DNA of 64,000 nt from assembly GCF_000011085.1 (NCBI RefSeq), contig NC_006396.1, forward strand, positions 1,054,001-1,118,000, in the 5' to 3' direction. The DNA is from Haloarcula marismortui ATCC 43049. GTDB lineage: Archaea; Halobacteriota; Halobacteria; Halobacteriales; Haloarculaceae. The notes below the pieces were generated by a model. That model was given only the letters and a program-made list of their open reading frames with translations, was not told the DNA's origin and did not search any database. This document shows, piece after piece, positions 17,563-25,963 of this stretch (position 1 is the first letter of the stretch; each line of letters starts with the position of its first letter). Both the position numbers and the translations under genes were made by a program.

Positions 17563-18242
17563 TGGCAACGACACCAACTGACCCCATGGACGACCTCGAC
17601 GAGGGCGCCGCCGCACGAGGTGCGGTGTACGCCACGCTCGCCAAGGCGTTCGAGTACCCCGAGGAGTCGTTCCACAGCGCGGCGGCCGACGGGACGCTGG
17701 AAGCCGATTTGAGAGCGTGTCTCGACCGGACGGGCCTCGACGTGGCCATCCCATCGCTCACCACCGACGACGACTACGAGACGCTCGCGGCCCGCTACAA
17801 CGACATCTTCGAACTCGGCTACAGCGAGTACACGGACCGGACCGACGGCTCGCTGGAGGCGGAGGGGCCGCCGGTCCCGCTGTACGAGTCCAAGTACCGG
17901 CCGGCCCATTCCTGGAACGACGTGAATCTCGACTTATCGCGTGCCTACAGTCACTATGGCCTCGAAATCGACCAGAACCAGCGGGACAACCATGACGCGC
18001 TGACCTACGAACTGGAGTTCGCGGGCTATCTGGCCCGCCGTGAAGCCGCCGTCGGCGAGGACGCCGCAATCGCTCGGCTGGACTTCCACGACCGCCATCT
18101 TGGCCACGCGGCCGCAGGCGTCGCAGACAGACTGGCTGACGAACCGGGAACGGAAATCTACGGCGGCTTCGGCGAACTGCTGGAGGCGTTCGTCCGAGCC
18201 GACCGCAACGACCTCGCGGCACGGCTGGAGGAGCAGCGATGA
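17562..18242 (+). CDS. narJ: NarJ, nitrate reductase assembly chaperone
   Basis: A 226-residue TorD/NarJ-family protein. Family features are the N-terminal helix (ARGAVYATLAKAFEYPEESF), the loop VPLYESKYRP, and HDALTYELEFAGYLARREA near residue 146. These chaperones bind the catalytic subunit precursor and hold it until molybdenum cofactor and clusters are inserted, before Tat export. The start overlaps the preceding stop (TGATG) and the stop overlaps the next start (ATGA). Starts further upstream lie inside the haem-subunit gene. Confidence 0.92.
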   Translation: MATTPTDPMDDLDEGAAARGAVYATLAKAFEYPEESFHSAAADGTLEADLRACLDRTGLDVAIPSLTTDDDYETLAARYNDIFELGYSEYTDRTDGSLEAEGPPVPLYESKYRPAHSWNDVNLDLSRAYSHYGLEIDQNQRDNHDALTYELEFAGYLARREAAVGEDAAIARLDFHDRHLGHAAAGVADRLADEPGTEIYGGFGELLEAFVRADRNDLAARLEEQR

Positions 18243-19090
18243 CGGCGGCGCTACAGCAGCGAGTCAGACCGCTGCTACACGGCGGAAGCCATTCGCTGGC
18301 GGACCTCGCAGTCGGCGCTGCGGCCGTCGCGGTCGCCGCCCGTTACTTCGCTGTGCTGTTCGTCAACGCACCGGGGTATGAGGTTCCGGTCGCGCCCGGC
18401 CCGGTGACGGTCGCGTCGACGGCCGTCGTCGCCGCCGCGGCAATCGCCGTGGCCGTCACCGACGCCGACCCGCTCACCGGCATCGGCTTGCTGTTCGTCG
18501 GCGTGTTCGGGCTGCTGTCGCTGCTCAGTAGCGCCGCGGCGCTGCCGGCGGCCGCCGCAATCGTCCTCGGGACGGCGACCGTCGCCGCCGTCACGGGACG
18601 GCAGCTGGACTTCGTTTCGGCCGGCGCGGCCGCCCTGCTCGTCGCGGCGCTGAGCATCGGGCTGGCGAGCGGCGTCGGCGGCTGGACGGACCTCCGTTCG
18701 GTTGCCTCCAACGTGGCACTGCTCGGCATCGCGTCGACACCGGCGTTCGCCGCGACCGATTGGCGCTCGCTGTCGACGGCGGACTGGGGCGCAGTAATCG
18801 GCGGCCTCGCCGCCTTCGCCGTCGTTCTGAGCGTCGGTCGCGCTGTCCCGTTCGTCACTGGCGCGGTCACGCTCACGGGCACCGGCGTCGTCGGAACGAG
18901 TCTGCCGGTCATCGCACTGGCCGCTGCCGGTGCGGTGACGACGGCCAGCGCCGCGAGTCGAACGCGGCGGTGGCCGCTACTCGCCGGCGTCGCACTGGTC
19001 GCGTTCGCCGGCGTCCCGGCGTCGCTCCCGCGTGCGCTCCCGTTCGCGCTCGGCATCGCCGCGCTCACCGCACAGGAGGGGAGACGATGA
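18239..19090 (+). CDS. Polytopic membrane protein of the nar operon
   Basis: A 283-residue protein that is almost wholly hydrophobic, with about eight or nine membrane segments made largely of Ala, Val, Gly and Leu. I recognise no family. It lacks the motifs expected of a nitrate/nitrite transporter of the major facilitator type. It overlaps narJ and the HEAT-repeat gene by 4 nt each, so it belongs to the operon. Possible roles are transport, quinone-site membrane partner or assembly factor; nothing in the sequence decides. Confidence 0.75.
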   Translation: MTAALQQRVRPLLHGGSHSLADLAVGAAAVAVAARYFAVLFVNAPGYEVPVAPGPVTVASTAVVAAAAIAVAVTDADPLTGIGLLFVGVFGLLSLLSSAAALPAAAAIVLGTATVAAVTGRQLDFVSAGAAALLVAALSIGLASGVGGWTDLRSVASNVALLGIASTPAFAATDWRSLSTADWGAVIGGLAAFAVVLSVGRAVPFVTGAVTLTGTGVVGTSLPVIALAAAGAVTTASAASRTRRWPLLAGVALVAFAGVPASLPRALPFALGIAALTAQEGRR

Positions 19091-19938
19091 CTGGTTGTCA
19101 CGACGACGACGAGTTCGAGAAGCACCTCGAAGAGGACCCGGACCCACAACTGGACCCCGAGCGCAGCCCGGGCCTGCACACCGACATCGAAGCGCTCGAA
19201 GATATCGAGGTGAGCCGAGAGGACGTGACCATCGGCGAGGCGACGCCGGAGGAACTGGCCGCCAGCGACACCGAACCCGTCGCGGACGACGCGGTGGCGT
19301 CGCTGCTGTCCGACATCGAACACGGCGCGAAGACCGACCGCCGCCGCGCCGCCCTCGAACTCAAAGACCGCGCGTCCACCGACGAAATCGTGGCGGCGCT
19401 GGCCCGCGCTGCGACGACCGACGACGACAGCGACGTGCGCCAGTTCGCCGTTGAGGCGCTGACCGCCCACGGCGGCGAGCGGGCCGCGGCAGTGGCGGTG
19501 GAACTGTTGGGCGACCCCAACCCGTGGGTCCGAGCGGAGGCCGTCGTCACGCTCGATAACGTCGACCGCGAGGCCCACGAGGACGATATCGCGGCCGCAA
19601 TCGACGACGACCACCACGCGGTCCGGCGCAACGCGGCTATCTCGCTGTTCAAACTCCGCGGCGAGGCGATGGCCGACCTGCTGTTGGAACAGAGCCACGA
19701 CGACAGCGAGCGGGTCCGCGAGTGGGCCGCCCACATGCTCGGCGGCGTCGACGAGGACCGCGCCCGCGAGCGACTGCGCGAACTAACTGACGACCCGGCC
19801 ACCGTGGTCCGACAGACCGCCGAACGGTCGCTCGACGTGGATCCCGGACGGTTCCGCCGGCAGTTCGGCGGCGCGCTGGAGAACGACGCGCGACTACTGC
19901 CCGGCGAAGACAGACTCAATCGGATGCCCGACCTCTGA
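19087..19938 (+). CDS. HEAT-repeat protein of the nar operon
   Basis: A 283-residue acidic protein. Residues 1-70 are polar and probably flexible. From about 75 on, helical pairs repeat every 30 residues or so (DVRQFAVEALTAHGGERAAAVAVELL, PWVRAEAVVTLDNV, HAVRRNAAISLFKL, ERVREWAAHMLGGV, TVVRQTAERSL), typical of PBS-lyase/HEAT repeats. Such scaffolds bind other proteins. A Cys sits at residue 4 (MTGC). Its place between a membrane protein and the Mrp ATPase gene suggests an assembly role for the respiratory complex, by inference only. Confidence 0.85.
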   Translation: MTGCHDDDEFEKHLEEDPDPQLDPERSPGLHTDIEALEDIEVSREDVTIGEATPEELAASDTEPVADDAVASLLSDIEHGAKTDRRRAALELKDRASTDEIVAALARAATTDDDSDVRQFAVEALTAHGGERAAAVAVELLGDPNPWVRAEAVVTLDNVDREAHEDDIAAAIDDDHHAVRRNAAISLFKLRGEAMADLLLEQSHDDSERVREWAAHMLGGVDEDRARERLRELTDDPATVVRQTAERSLDVDPGRFRRQFGGALENDARLLPGEDRLNRMPDL

Positions 19939-19940
19939 CG

Positions 19941-21179
19941 ATGACTGACGGAACGCCCACTACACTGACCGACCGTATCGAAGCCGCACTGCGAGACGTG
20001 CGCGACCCGAACGCTGACCTCTCCGTGTTCGACGCAGGGTTCGTCGAGAACATCGACGCAGCCGACGGCGAGGTGACAATCGAAGCCGACCTGACCGCGC
20101 TGGACGGGCAGACGAGCACGCAGGTCGTCCAAGCGATGCTCCACGCGGTCGACGACGTGGACGGCGTCGACAGCGTCCACGTCGAACGGACGACGCCCAC
20201 GGGTGAGGGCAACGCCGGCGTCGAGTCCTTCGACCGCGTCGTCGCCGTCGCCAGCGCGAAGGGCGGCGTCGGCAAGTCGACGGTGGCCACGCATCTCGCC
20301 TGTGCGCTGGCCGCCGACAACGACGTGGCGCTGTTCGACGCCGACATCCACGGCCCGAACGTCCCCGAGTTGCTGGACGTGAGCGGCCCGGTCCACTCCA
20401 GCGAGGAGGGCGACCCGCTTCCGGTCCGTGCGGGCGACATGGACGTGATGAGCGTCGGCCTGATGGAAAGCGGCGCGCCGCTGGCCTGGCGCGGGGCAAT
20501 GGCCCACGACGCGCTCAACGACCTCTTCGAGAACACCGCCTGGCGAAACGACGACGTGCTGGTGCTGGACCTGCCGCCGGGAACGGGTGACGTGGTGCTG
20601 ACGACGCTACAGGAGGTCCCGGTCGACGGCGTGGTCGTCGTGACGACGCCGTTTCACGCGAGCGTCAGCGACACCAGCCGAACCGTCGAACTGTTCCGCG
20701 ACAACGACGTGCCGGTGCTGGGAACCGTCGTCAACATGGCCGAATACGTCTGTGACTGCTGTGGCGAACCGAACGACCTGTTCACCGGCGACGCGCTGGG
20801 AGACCTCGATGCCGAGGTGCTGGCCGAACTCCCGTTCTCGCACGACCTGCAGGGGACGCCAGCACCCGGCAGCGTGCCCGACGCTGTCAGCAGTTTGGGG
20901 GACGCCGTCGAGTCCGCCCTCGACACCGCCGGCGAAGTAGGCGTCGACCCGACCGCCGATATCCGGGATTTGCAACCACAAGAGCGCAAAGACCGGGTTC
21001 GCGAACGGTTCACCGCGCTGGACAGCGGCGAGCCGTTCGTCCTCGTCAGCGACCGCGACCCGACCCCCGTCGGACAGTTCCTGGGCCGGCTTGCGGAGGC
21101 GCCACGTGAGGCCTTCGACCCGTTCGAAGTCCGTCGGGAAACGCCCGAGGCTTGGGTGCTGGAGACAGCCAAGCCGTAG
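19941..21179 (+). CDS. Mrp/NBP35-type P-loop ATPase with DUF59 and DUF2249-like domains
   Basis: A 412-residue protein with three parts. Residues 1-90 resemble a MIP18/DUF59 domain. Residues 93 to about 330 are an Mrp/NBP35-type ATPase with the deviant Walker A KGGVGKST (about 110) and the paired Cys of CDCCGEPNDLF (about 270) that hold a bridging 4Fe-4S cluster in this family. Residues about 335-412 resemble DUF2249 (RERFTALDSGEPFVLVSDRDPTPVGQF). The family carries iron-sulfur clusters to apoproteins. As last gene of the nar operon, 2 nt after the HEAT gene, it may supply clusters to NarG and NarH. Confidence 0.9.
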   Translation: MTDGTPTTLTDRIEAALRDVRDPNADLSVFDAGFVENIDAADGEVTIEADLTALDGQTSTQVVQAMLHAVDDVDGVDSVHVERTTPTGEGNAGVESFDRVVAVASAKGGVGKSTVATHLACALAADNDVALFDADIHGPNVPELLDVSGPVHSSEEGDPLPVRAGDMDVMSVGLMESGAPLAWRGAMAHDALNDLFENTAWRNDDVLVLDLPPGTGDVVLTTLQEVPVDGVVVVTTPFHASVSDTSRTVELFRDNDVPVLGTVVNMAEYVCDCCGEPNDLFTGDALGDLDAEVLAELPFSHDLQGTPAPGSVPDAVSSLGDAVESALDTAGEVGVDPTADIRDLQPQERKDRVRERFTALDSGEPFVLVSDRDPTPVGQFLGRLAEAPREAFDPFEVRRETPEAWVLETAKP

Positions 21180-21271
21180 GTATAGTCGCTGGCAGTAAGC
21201 AGTGACAAATAGTATCACGCCGCCAGCGCAGGTCTAAAGGCATAATTGTCCGCACCCATAGTAATACGGTA

Positions 21272-21355
21272 ATGACCGCTATACTCGTGGCGGCGGGCCG
21301 ACTCGCTCGCGGTCGCATACGTGTCAGGTCCCAGTGGGCCGGAGGGGGAACGTGA
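21272..21355 (+). CDS. Possible 27-codon leader ORF before the TRIC-like gene
   Basis: An ATG at 21272 opens 27 codons whose TGA (21353-21355) overlaps the GTG start of the next gene (GTGA). A TATA-like GCATAATTG at about 21240-21248 lies 24-32 nt before this ATG, so the transcript could begin at this codon. The peptide is rich in Arg and Gly and not acidic, which argues against a stable protein; a coupling leader peptide is the more likely role if it is real. Confidence 0.3.
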   Translation: MTAILVAAGRLARGRIRVRSQWAGGGT

Positions 21356-21984
21356 CCGACGCGTTTGCGGTGATGAACGCTATCGGACTGGTCGGGTTCG
21401 CATTCGTCGGCGCGGCGAAAGCCATCGAAGAGCGCTACGACGTGTTCGGCGTCACGGTCGTCGGCGTGATGACGGCACTGGGTGGCGGGACGACGCGGGA
21501 CCTGCTGTTGAACAGGGTTCCGAACTCCCTGCAGTCACCCGGCGAAGTCGCCCTGTCGCTGCTTGGTGTCACCGCCGCTGTGCTGTTCGTGCATTTCCTC
21601 GATGACGGGCACCAGCATCCGGTCGTCCTGACGGCCGACGCTATCGGGCTGGCGGCGTTCACTACCACCGGAGCGTTGCTTGGTCAGCAGGCCGGCCTCC
21701 CGGTGTTTGCCGTCGTCGCGCTGGCGACGGTCAACGCGGCCGGCGGCGGCGCGATATCGGACCTGCTGTTGGGCCGAACGCCCTTTATTCTCCGTGAGGA
21801 TTTCTATGCGTCCTGTGCTGTTATCGGCGGCCTCGCCTTCTGGGCGCTGGCACAGATTGGCGTGAGCGTCAGCGTAGCATCGGCCGGGTGCGCACTCGCA
21901 GTGCTGCTGGCCCGAGGACTGGGCATCGGCCGCGGGTGGTCACTGCCGACGGTACAGGCGTGGGAGCGACGCGACGCGCAGTAG
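21352..21984 (+). CDS. TRIC/UPF0126-family membrane protein
   Basis: A 210-residue protein with about seven hydrophobic segments. The family repeat is visible twice: VTVVGVMTALGGGTTRDLLL (about 30-50) and VVALATVNAAGGGAISDLLLGRTPFILRED (about 115-145). This glycine-rich GGG-x-x-x-DLLL motif marks the bacterial/archaeal relatives of trimeric intracellular cation channels. It probably forms a monovalent cation channel. GTG at 21352 is chosen because GGAGGGG (21341-21347) lies at ribosome-binding distance; a GTG at 21334 would precede that site. It converges with the YihY-family gene. Confidence 0.85.
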   Translation: MTDAFAVMNAIGLVGFAFVGAAKAIEERYDVFGVTVVGVMTALGGGTTRDLLLNRVPNSLQSPGEVALSLLGVTAAVLFVHFLDDGHQHPVVLTADAIGLAAFTTTGALLGQQAGLPVFAVVALATVNAAGGGAISDLLLGRTPFILREDFYASCAVIGGLAFWALAQIGVSVSVASAGCALAVLLARGLGIGRGWSLPTVQAWERRDAQ

Positions 21985-21991
21985 GACGGCG

Positions 21992-23029
21992 TTATTTCTC
22001 GTTCGGCCACCATCTGAGCGTGAGCGCGACCGACTGGTCCAGACCGAACACGTCCGACGAACGGTCGACAGTCGCGGTTTCCGGGCAGTCGATATCGGTA
22101 CGCTCGTCGGCGATTTCGACGGTGATTGTCCCCTGTCCTTGCTGAAAACGGTCGGCAAGTGTCTCAAGTTCGGCCAGCAGCGCCTCGCGGGACATCGTCG
22201 TTGTCCGGATGGTGTTTTGCTGGGAATGTTCGCCAACGACAGGGTCGATATCCACGTCCGCAGAGCGGTTCGAGAGGACGGCGTTGATGGCCGCCCCGAG
22301 CAGTATCACCAGCCCGATGATGTACAGCCAGCTCAGCAGGACGAGGATGCTGGCGATGATGTTCCCGCCCGTCGAACCGGATTTGAACGCCGTGAAGAGA
22401 ACCTGCGCGACGGTAAGTCCGATTGCGGCAAACGCGACGCCGGGAACAGCTTCAAGCGGTGAAACGTCCGTGTCCGGGAAAATGTAGTACATTGGATAGA
22501 AGACAACGAACAATCCGGCGGCCCGGACCAGCCCGCTGGCGACTGTCCACAGCGGGCCACTTCCGGTCTCGGGCAGGACGCTGCCGAGCGCGCTGGCGCT
22601 GAGTATCGCCACTGCGACGGTCACGAGCAGTACCAGCCCGTCGCCGAGCTGGTCGAGGAAGGTGTTCGACGCGCCCGTCTCGTAGATGTCGGAGAAGGCC
22701 GTGTCAAGCCCCCGGAAGATTCGCAGCGAGCCCCAGAGAAGAAAGCCCACGCCCAGCGCCGACACGGACGCGTCGGCCTCGGTCAGTCCCTGCTGGATGA
22801 TGCCGCTTGCCTGTGTGGTCAGAACAGCCTCCATGATGCCGACGATGGAGGCCCGTAGCGTGACGTTCTCCGTTCGCTGGACGAAGGTCAACACCAGCAA
22901 TAACAGCGGAAGAATCGACAGGAACGCGTGGTAGGCTATCGAGCCAGCCATGAACGTGAGCCGTTCCGCCCTGATTTCGTGAACGAGAGCGCGCAGAACC
23001 TCCTCCGTACGGGCGCGACTGAAACGCAT
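21992..23029 (-). CDS. YihY/UPF0761-family inner-membrane protein
   Basis: A 345-residue protein with about six membrane helices in the first 260 residues and the family blocks MAGSIAYHAFLSILPLLLLVLTF, GLLLWGSLRIFRGLD-like (FLLWGSLRIFRGLDTAF), SWLYIIGLVILLGAAINAVLSN. The family was once called ribonuclease BN by mistake; its function is unsettled. A cytoplasmic tail of about 80 residues (SREALLAELETLADRFQQG and a beta-rich end) follows. It is transcribed toward the TRIC-like gene. No operon partner is visible; 222 nt separate its start from dmsD. Confidence 0.85.
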   Translation of the reverse strand: MRFSRARTEEVLRALVHEIRAERLTFMAGSIAYHAFLSILPLLLLVLTFVQRTENVTLRASIVGIMEAVLTTQASGIIQQGLTEADASVSALGVGFLLWGSLRIFRGLDTAFSDIYETGASNTFLDQLGDGLVLLVTVAVAILSASALGSVLPETGSGPLWTVASGLVRAAGLFVVFYPMYYIFPDTDVSPLEAVPGVAFAAIGLTVAQVLFTAFKSGSTGGNIIASILVLLSWLYIIGLVILLGAAINAVLSNRSADVDIDPVVGEHSQQNTIRTTTMSREALLAELETLADRFQQGQGTITVEIADERTDIDCPETATVDRSSDVFGLDQSVALTLRWWPNEK

Positions 23030-23251
23030 ACGCGGAATTCGACGCCGAGAAGCAAATAGACGCCGCCGTAGCGGACGCTCCCCGACGCCGCCGGCGAGGC
23101 GGGTGTCGGTCCAACCGCCGATAGGTGCGGTTTGTCACCCCAGAACCGGTCTGTCACGACCCCAAGTGAGAATAGCAGTTCTGTGGGGTGACCACCCGTA
23201 GAGAACGCGTCTAGTCGCCGCTACAAATCCGGGGAGCGCCCCGAAGCGTCA

Positions 23252-23839
23252 CTACTGATGTATGACCTCTCGGGTCGTCGTTGCCAGCGACGCGTAGAAC
23301 GGTTCCCGTGTTTCTGTCTCGACTTGCCTGAGGAACTCGTCAGTCCAAGCAGCGAGGTGCTCCTCGAAGAACTGGTCAAGCTGGTCGTCGAAGCCCGCTT
23401 CTGCCAGATAGGCAGCGAACTCCAGTTCCGTGGCGATATGGTCCGGGAGGTCCGAATAGGCAGCCGCGGGCTGGACGCCGAACTCTCTGTACCAGCGCAC
23501 GACAGCCATCGTGGCTGGTCCCTTGACCGGGCCGAGTGCATCTGGGTCTTCGCCGTCGCGATAGACGCTCTCGTAGGGCGGACATGGCGGTCCCGCTGGC
23601 CCAATAAACAGTCGGGTGTACTCGGTCCTGAGACGATGTCGGTCAGCCGAGCCGAGGTCACCGACCACCGGAGCCAACTCACCGGCTTCAATGGCTTCGG
23701 TCAGTTGCTCGGTCGGTTCTCGCCAACATTCGGCGAGGACAGCGTAGGTCGCCGCGGCGTCCGACCGAAACCCATCGCTCCCGATGTCGTGCTCAGGAGA
23801 TCGCTCACGTGTGGTGGAGGTGTCAGTCTGTCCAGTCAT
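23252..23839 (-). CDS. dmsD: DmsD, TorD-family chaperone for the DmsA-like reductase
   Basis: A 195-residue protein of the TorD/DmsD family. It has the N-terminal helix (AATYAVLAECWREPTEQLTEAI), the loop GPPCPPYESVYRD (about 84-96), and HIATELEFAAYLAEAGFDDQ. Such chaperones bind the Tat signal of the molybdoenzyme and guide cofactor insertion. It is the last gene of the dms operon and overlaps dmsC by ATGA. It is only distantly like narJ in this window, so each reductase has its own chaperone. Confidence 0.88.
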   Translation of the reverse strand: MTGQTDTSTTRERSPEHDIGSDGFRSDAAATYAVLAECWREPTEQLTEAIEAGELAPVVGDLGSADRHRLRTEYTRLFIGPAGPPCPPYESVYRDGEDPDALGPVKGPATMAVVRWYREFGVQPAAAYSDLPDHIATELEFAAYLAEAGFDDQLDQFFEEHLAAWTDEFLRQVETETREPFYASLATTTREVIHQ

Positions 23840-25131
23840 TGTCGTTCCTGTGTGCCGCCATCAGTTGCATACTGTCCGTCGACTCGCTGAATCGGGACGT
23901 ACTTGAGGCCGAGCGTGACGATGAGCGCGCCGAAGGCGACGATACCGAGGGTGACAACCACCTCGACCAGCGTCGGGGTGTAGGCTCCGGCAGTCGCCCA
24001 GATGCCGGTCGTGATGCCGGCATACTCGCCACCGAGCGAGATGCCCGGTGGGAGGTTGATGTTAGCGACCTCGTATCCCGTGAACACCAGACGGATGCCT
24101 TCGAACATTGTGCCAAAGACCGCGAGAAGGCTCGCGGTGAAGATGACCGACACGCGCTTTCGCAGCGATGGAATCATCAGCATGACAAGCGGGACTGCCC
24201 CGCCGACGACGGTCCAGAGCCAGAAATAAACGGACTCGCCGATGAGGAAGCTCTCTGTGATGGCCCAGAACTCGAAGTGGTTCGCCCAAGCGTGGGGCAG
24301 TCGTTCGGCCGCAAGCAGGTACACCACGTGAAGCGCGAGGAAGATACCGAGTAGCTTGCCGAGGCTCGTGAGTTCCTCGCGGTTGACTTCGTAGTTCGTG
24401 AGCCGGTCTGCGAGGATCGACACGACCAGCAACAATCCGAGTCCGGAGACGAGTGCCTTGGCGATGAACACCGGTGCGACAAGGGGGCTGAACCAGTCTC
24501 CACGTCCGATCTGCGTCGCGAAAATCCACCCGGTCACCGAGTGAAGGGCGACTGCAGTCGGGAGTGCGAGTGCCGCGGTCCAGAACATGAGCGTGCGGTC
24601 ACGCTCGCGTCCGGCGTCGGTGTCATCGACACCCAGTGCAAGTGGCGACCCCCGCGCAGCAAGGTCACGCCGAGTCAGGAGCCACAGATACCAGAGGTTT
24701 AGCACGCCGTAGAGAATGACAATCCCGAAGTCCCACACCATCGGTGAGCGGAAGTCCGGCGAGGTGAAAAACTGGTAGAGCCGCTCGGGCCGCCCGATGT
24801 CCGGGAGGATGAGCAGGCCCGCGACCGTGATACAGGCGAGGCTGACCAGCACGCCAAGCCGCGCGAACCCTTCGTAGCGGTGTGAGTGGAAGAACTTCGG
24901 TGCGCTCGAAATGATGAGCCCGCCGGCGGACAGCCCGACGAACAGGACGAACATCATGATATACAGGCCCCACGAGAAGACGTTGCGCATCCCCGTGGCC
25001 ACAAGGCCCGTGGTGAGTTGGTAGCCCCAGGCTGCCAGTCCAGCGACCATGAGGCTCGCGAGCAGGCCGAGCCACAGCTTTCCTTTCGTTCCGAAGGCCG
25101 GAATCGCGATTCGGGATGAGTCAGCGGCCAT
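23836..25131 (-). CDS. dmsC: DmsC, NrfD/PsrC-type membrane anchor
   Basis: A 431-residue protein with about nine or ten membrane segments. Motifs such as NVFSWGLYIMMFVLFVGLSAGGLIISS, LLILPDIGRPERLYQF and TSPMVWDFGIVI-like SPDFRSPMVWDFGIVI are typical of NrfD/PsrC quinol oxidases rather than of E. coli DmsC. It should oxidise menaquinol and pass electrons to the four-cluster subunit DmsB. It overlaps dmsB by one nucleotide and dmsD by four. Confidence 0.9.
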   Translation of the reverse strand: MAADSSRIAIPAFGTKGKLWLGLLASLMVAGLAAWGYQLTTGLVATGMRNVFSWGLYIMMFVLFVGLSAGGLIISSAPKFFHSHRYEGFARLGVLVSLACITVAGLLILPDIGRPERLYQFFTSPDFRSPMVWDFGIVILYGVLNLWYLWLLTRRDLAARGSPLALGVDDTDAGRERDRTLMFWTAALALPTAVALHSVTGWIFATQIGRGDWFSPLVAPVFIAKALVSGLGLLLVVSILADRLTNYEVNREELTSLGKLLGIFLALHVVYLLAAERLPHAWANHFEFWAITESFLIGESVYFWLWTVVGGAVPLVMLMIPSLRKRVSVIFTASLLAVFGTMFEGIRLVFTGYEVANINLPPGISLGGEYAGITTGIWATAGAYTPTLVEVVVTLGIVAFGALIVTLGLKYVPIQRVDGQYATDGGTQERQ

Positions 25132-25961
25132 CAGTCATCACCTCCGGACCCCACTGCTGGGACGTGTGGAGCTGCATCACCCTCGATGGAGTGGTGGCTT
25201 CCACCCGAGCCACTGCTGTCGCTTTCACCGGCCTCAGCTGGCACGTCCTCTGACCCATCGGACCACGGAGAGACATCGTCGAGCTCGCTCTCCATTTTAT
25301 CCGACGTCTGTGGCCGACCGGGGCTCATCTCGCCGCTGATGTAGTGTGTCTTCGGGTTCGTCCCGCGGTCTTCGAGGAGCCGGTCCGTCTCGTACTCGTT
25401 GATGTACTTCGAGACGGTGCTTCCCTCGTCGTCAAGGTCACCGAAGATGCGTGCGTCGGCAGGACAGTTGACGACACAGGCCGGGTCGAGTCCCTCGTCG
25501 ACGCGATGGCTACAGAACGTACACTTCTCGACGACGCCCTGTGGCCGGGCGGCAACGTCGCCCGTCCCCTCCTCGGGCATATGGTCGGGTTCGTCCCAGT
25601 TGAACACCCGCGCGTTGTACGGGCAGGCGGCCATACAGTAGCGACAGCCGATGCATTTGTCGTAGTCGATTTCGACAATTCCGTCGTCCCGGGTGTACGT
25701 CGCGTTGACCGGACAGACCTTCACGCAGGGCGCGTTTTCGCAGTGCTGGCACGCCGTCGGCTGGTACTGCATATCTAGCGCCCCGCTGCCGCCGTCTTCG
25801 GGGTAGCCACCGGACGGGGTGTCCATCTTGTCGCCGCCCTCCGTGAGGACGCGGTTCCAGAACTGTCCCATCGGGACGTTGTTCTCCTGTTTACATGACA
25901 CTGCGCATGCCTGACAGCCGATACACCGCTCCTGGTCGATTACGAGGCCATAGTTCGTCAT
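25131..25961 (-). CDS. dmsB: DmsB, four-cluster ferredoxin-like subunit
   Basis: A 276-residue electron-transfer subunit with four complete 4Fe-4S motifs: CIGCQACAVSC (about 14-24), CQHCENAPCVKVCP (about 71-84), CIGCRYCMAACP (about 104-115) and CTFC...PACVVNCP (about 145-170). All positions are Cys, so unlike NarH there is no 3Fe-4S signature. The last 70 residues or so are low-complexity Ser, Gly and Asp, longer than usual for DmsB. It links the membrane anchor to DmsA and should be exported with it. It lies 2 nt after dmsA. Confidence 0.93.
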   Translation of the reverse strand: MTNYGLVIDQERCIGCQACAVSCKQENNVPMGQFWNRVLTEGGDKMDTPSGGYPEDGGSGALDMQYQPTACQHCENAPCVKVCPVNATYTRDDGIVEIDYDKCIGCRYCMAACPYNARVFNWDEPDHMPEEGTGDVAARPQGVVEKCTFCSHRVDEGLDPACVVNCPADARIFGDLDDEGSTVSKYINEYETDRLLEDRGTNPKTHYISGEMSPGRPQTSDKMESELDDVSPWSDGSEDVPAEAGESDSSGSGGSHHSIEGDAAPHVPAVGSGGDD

Positions 25962-25963
25962 CG

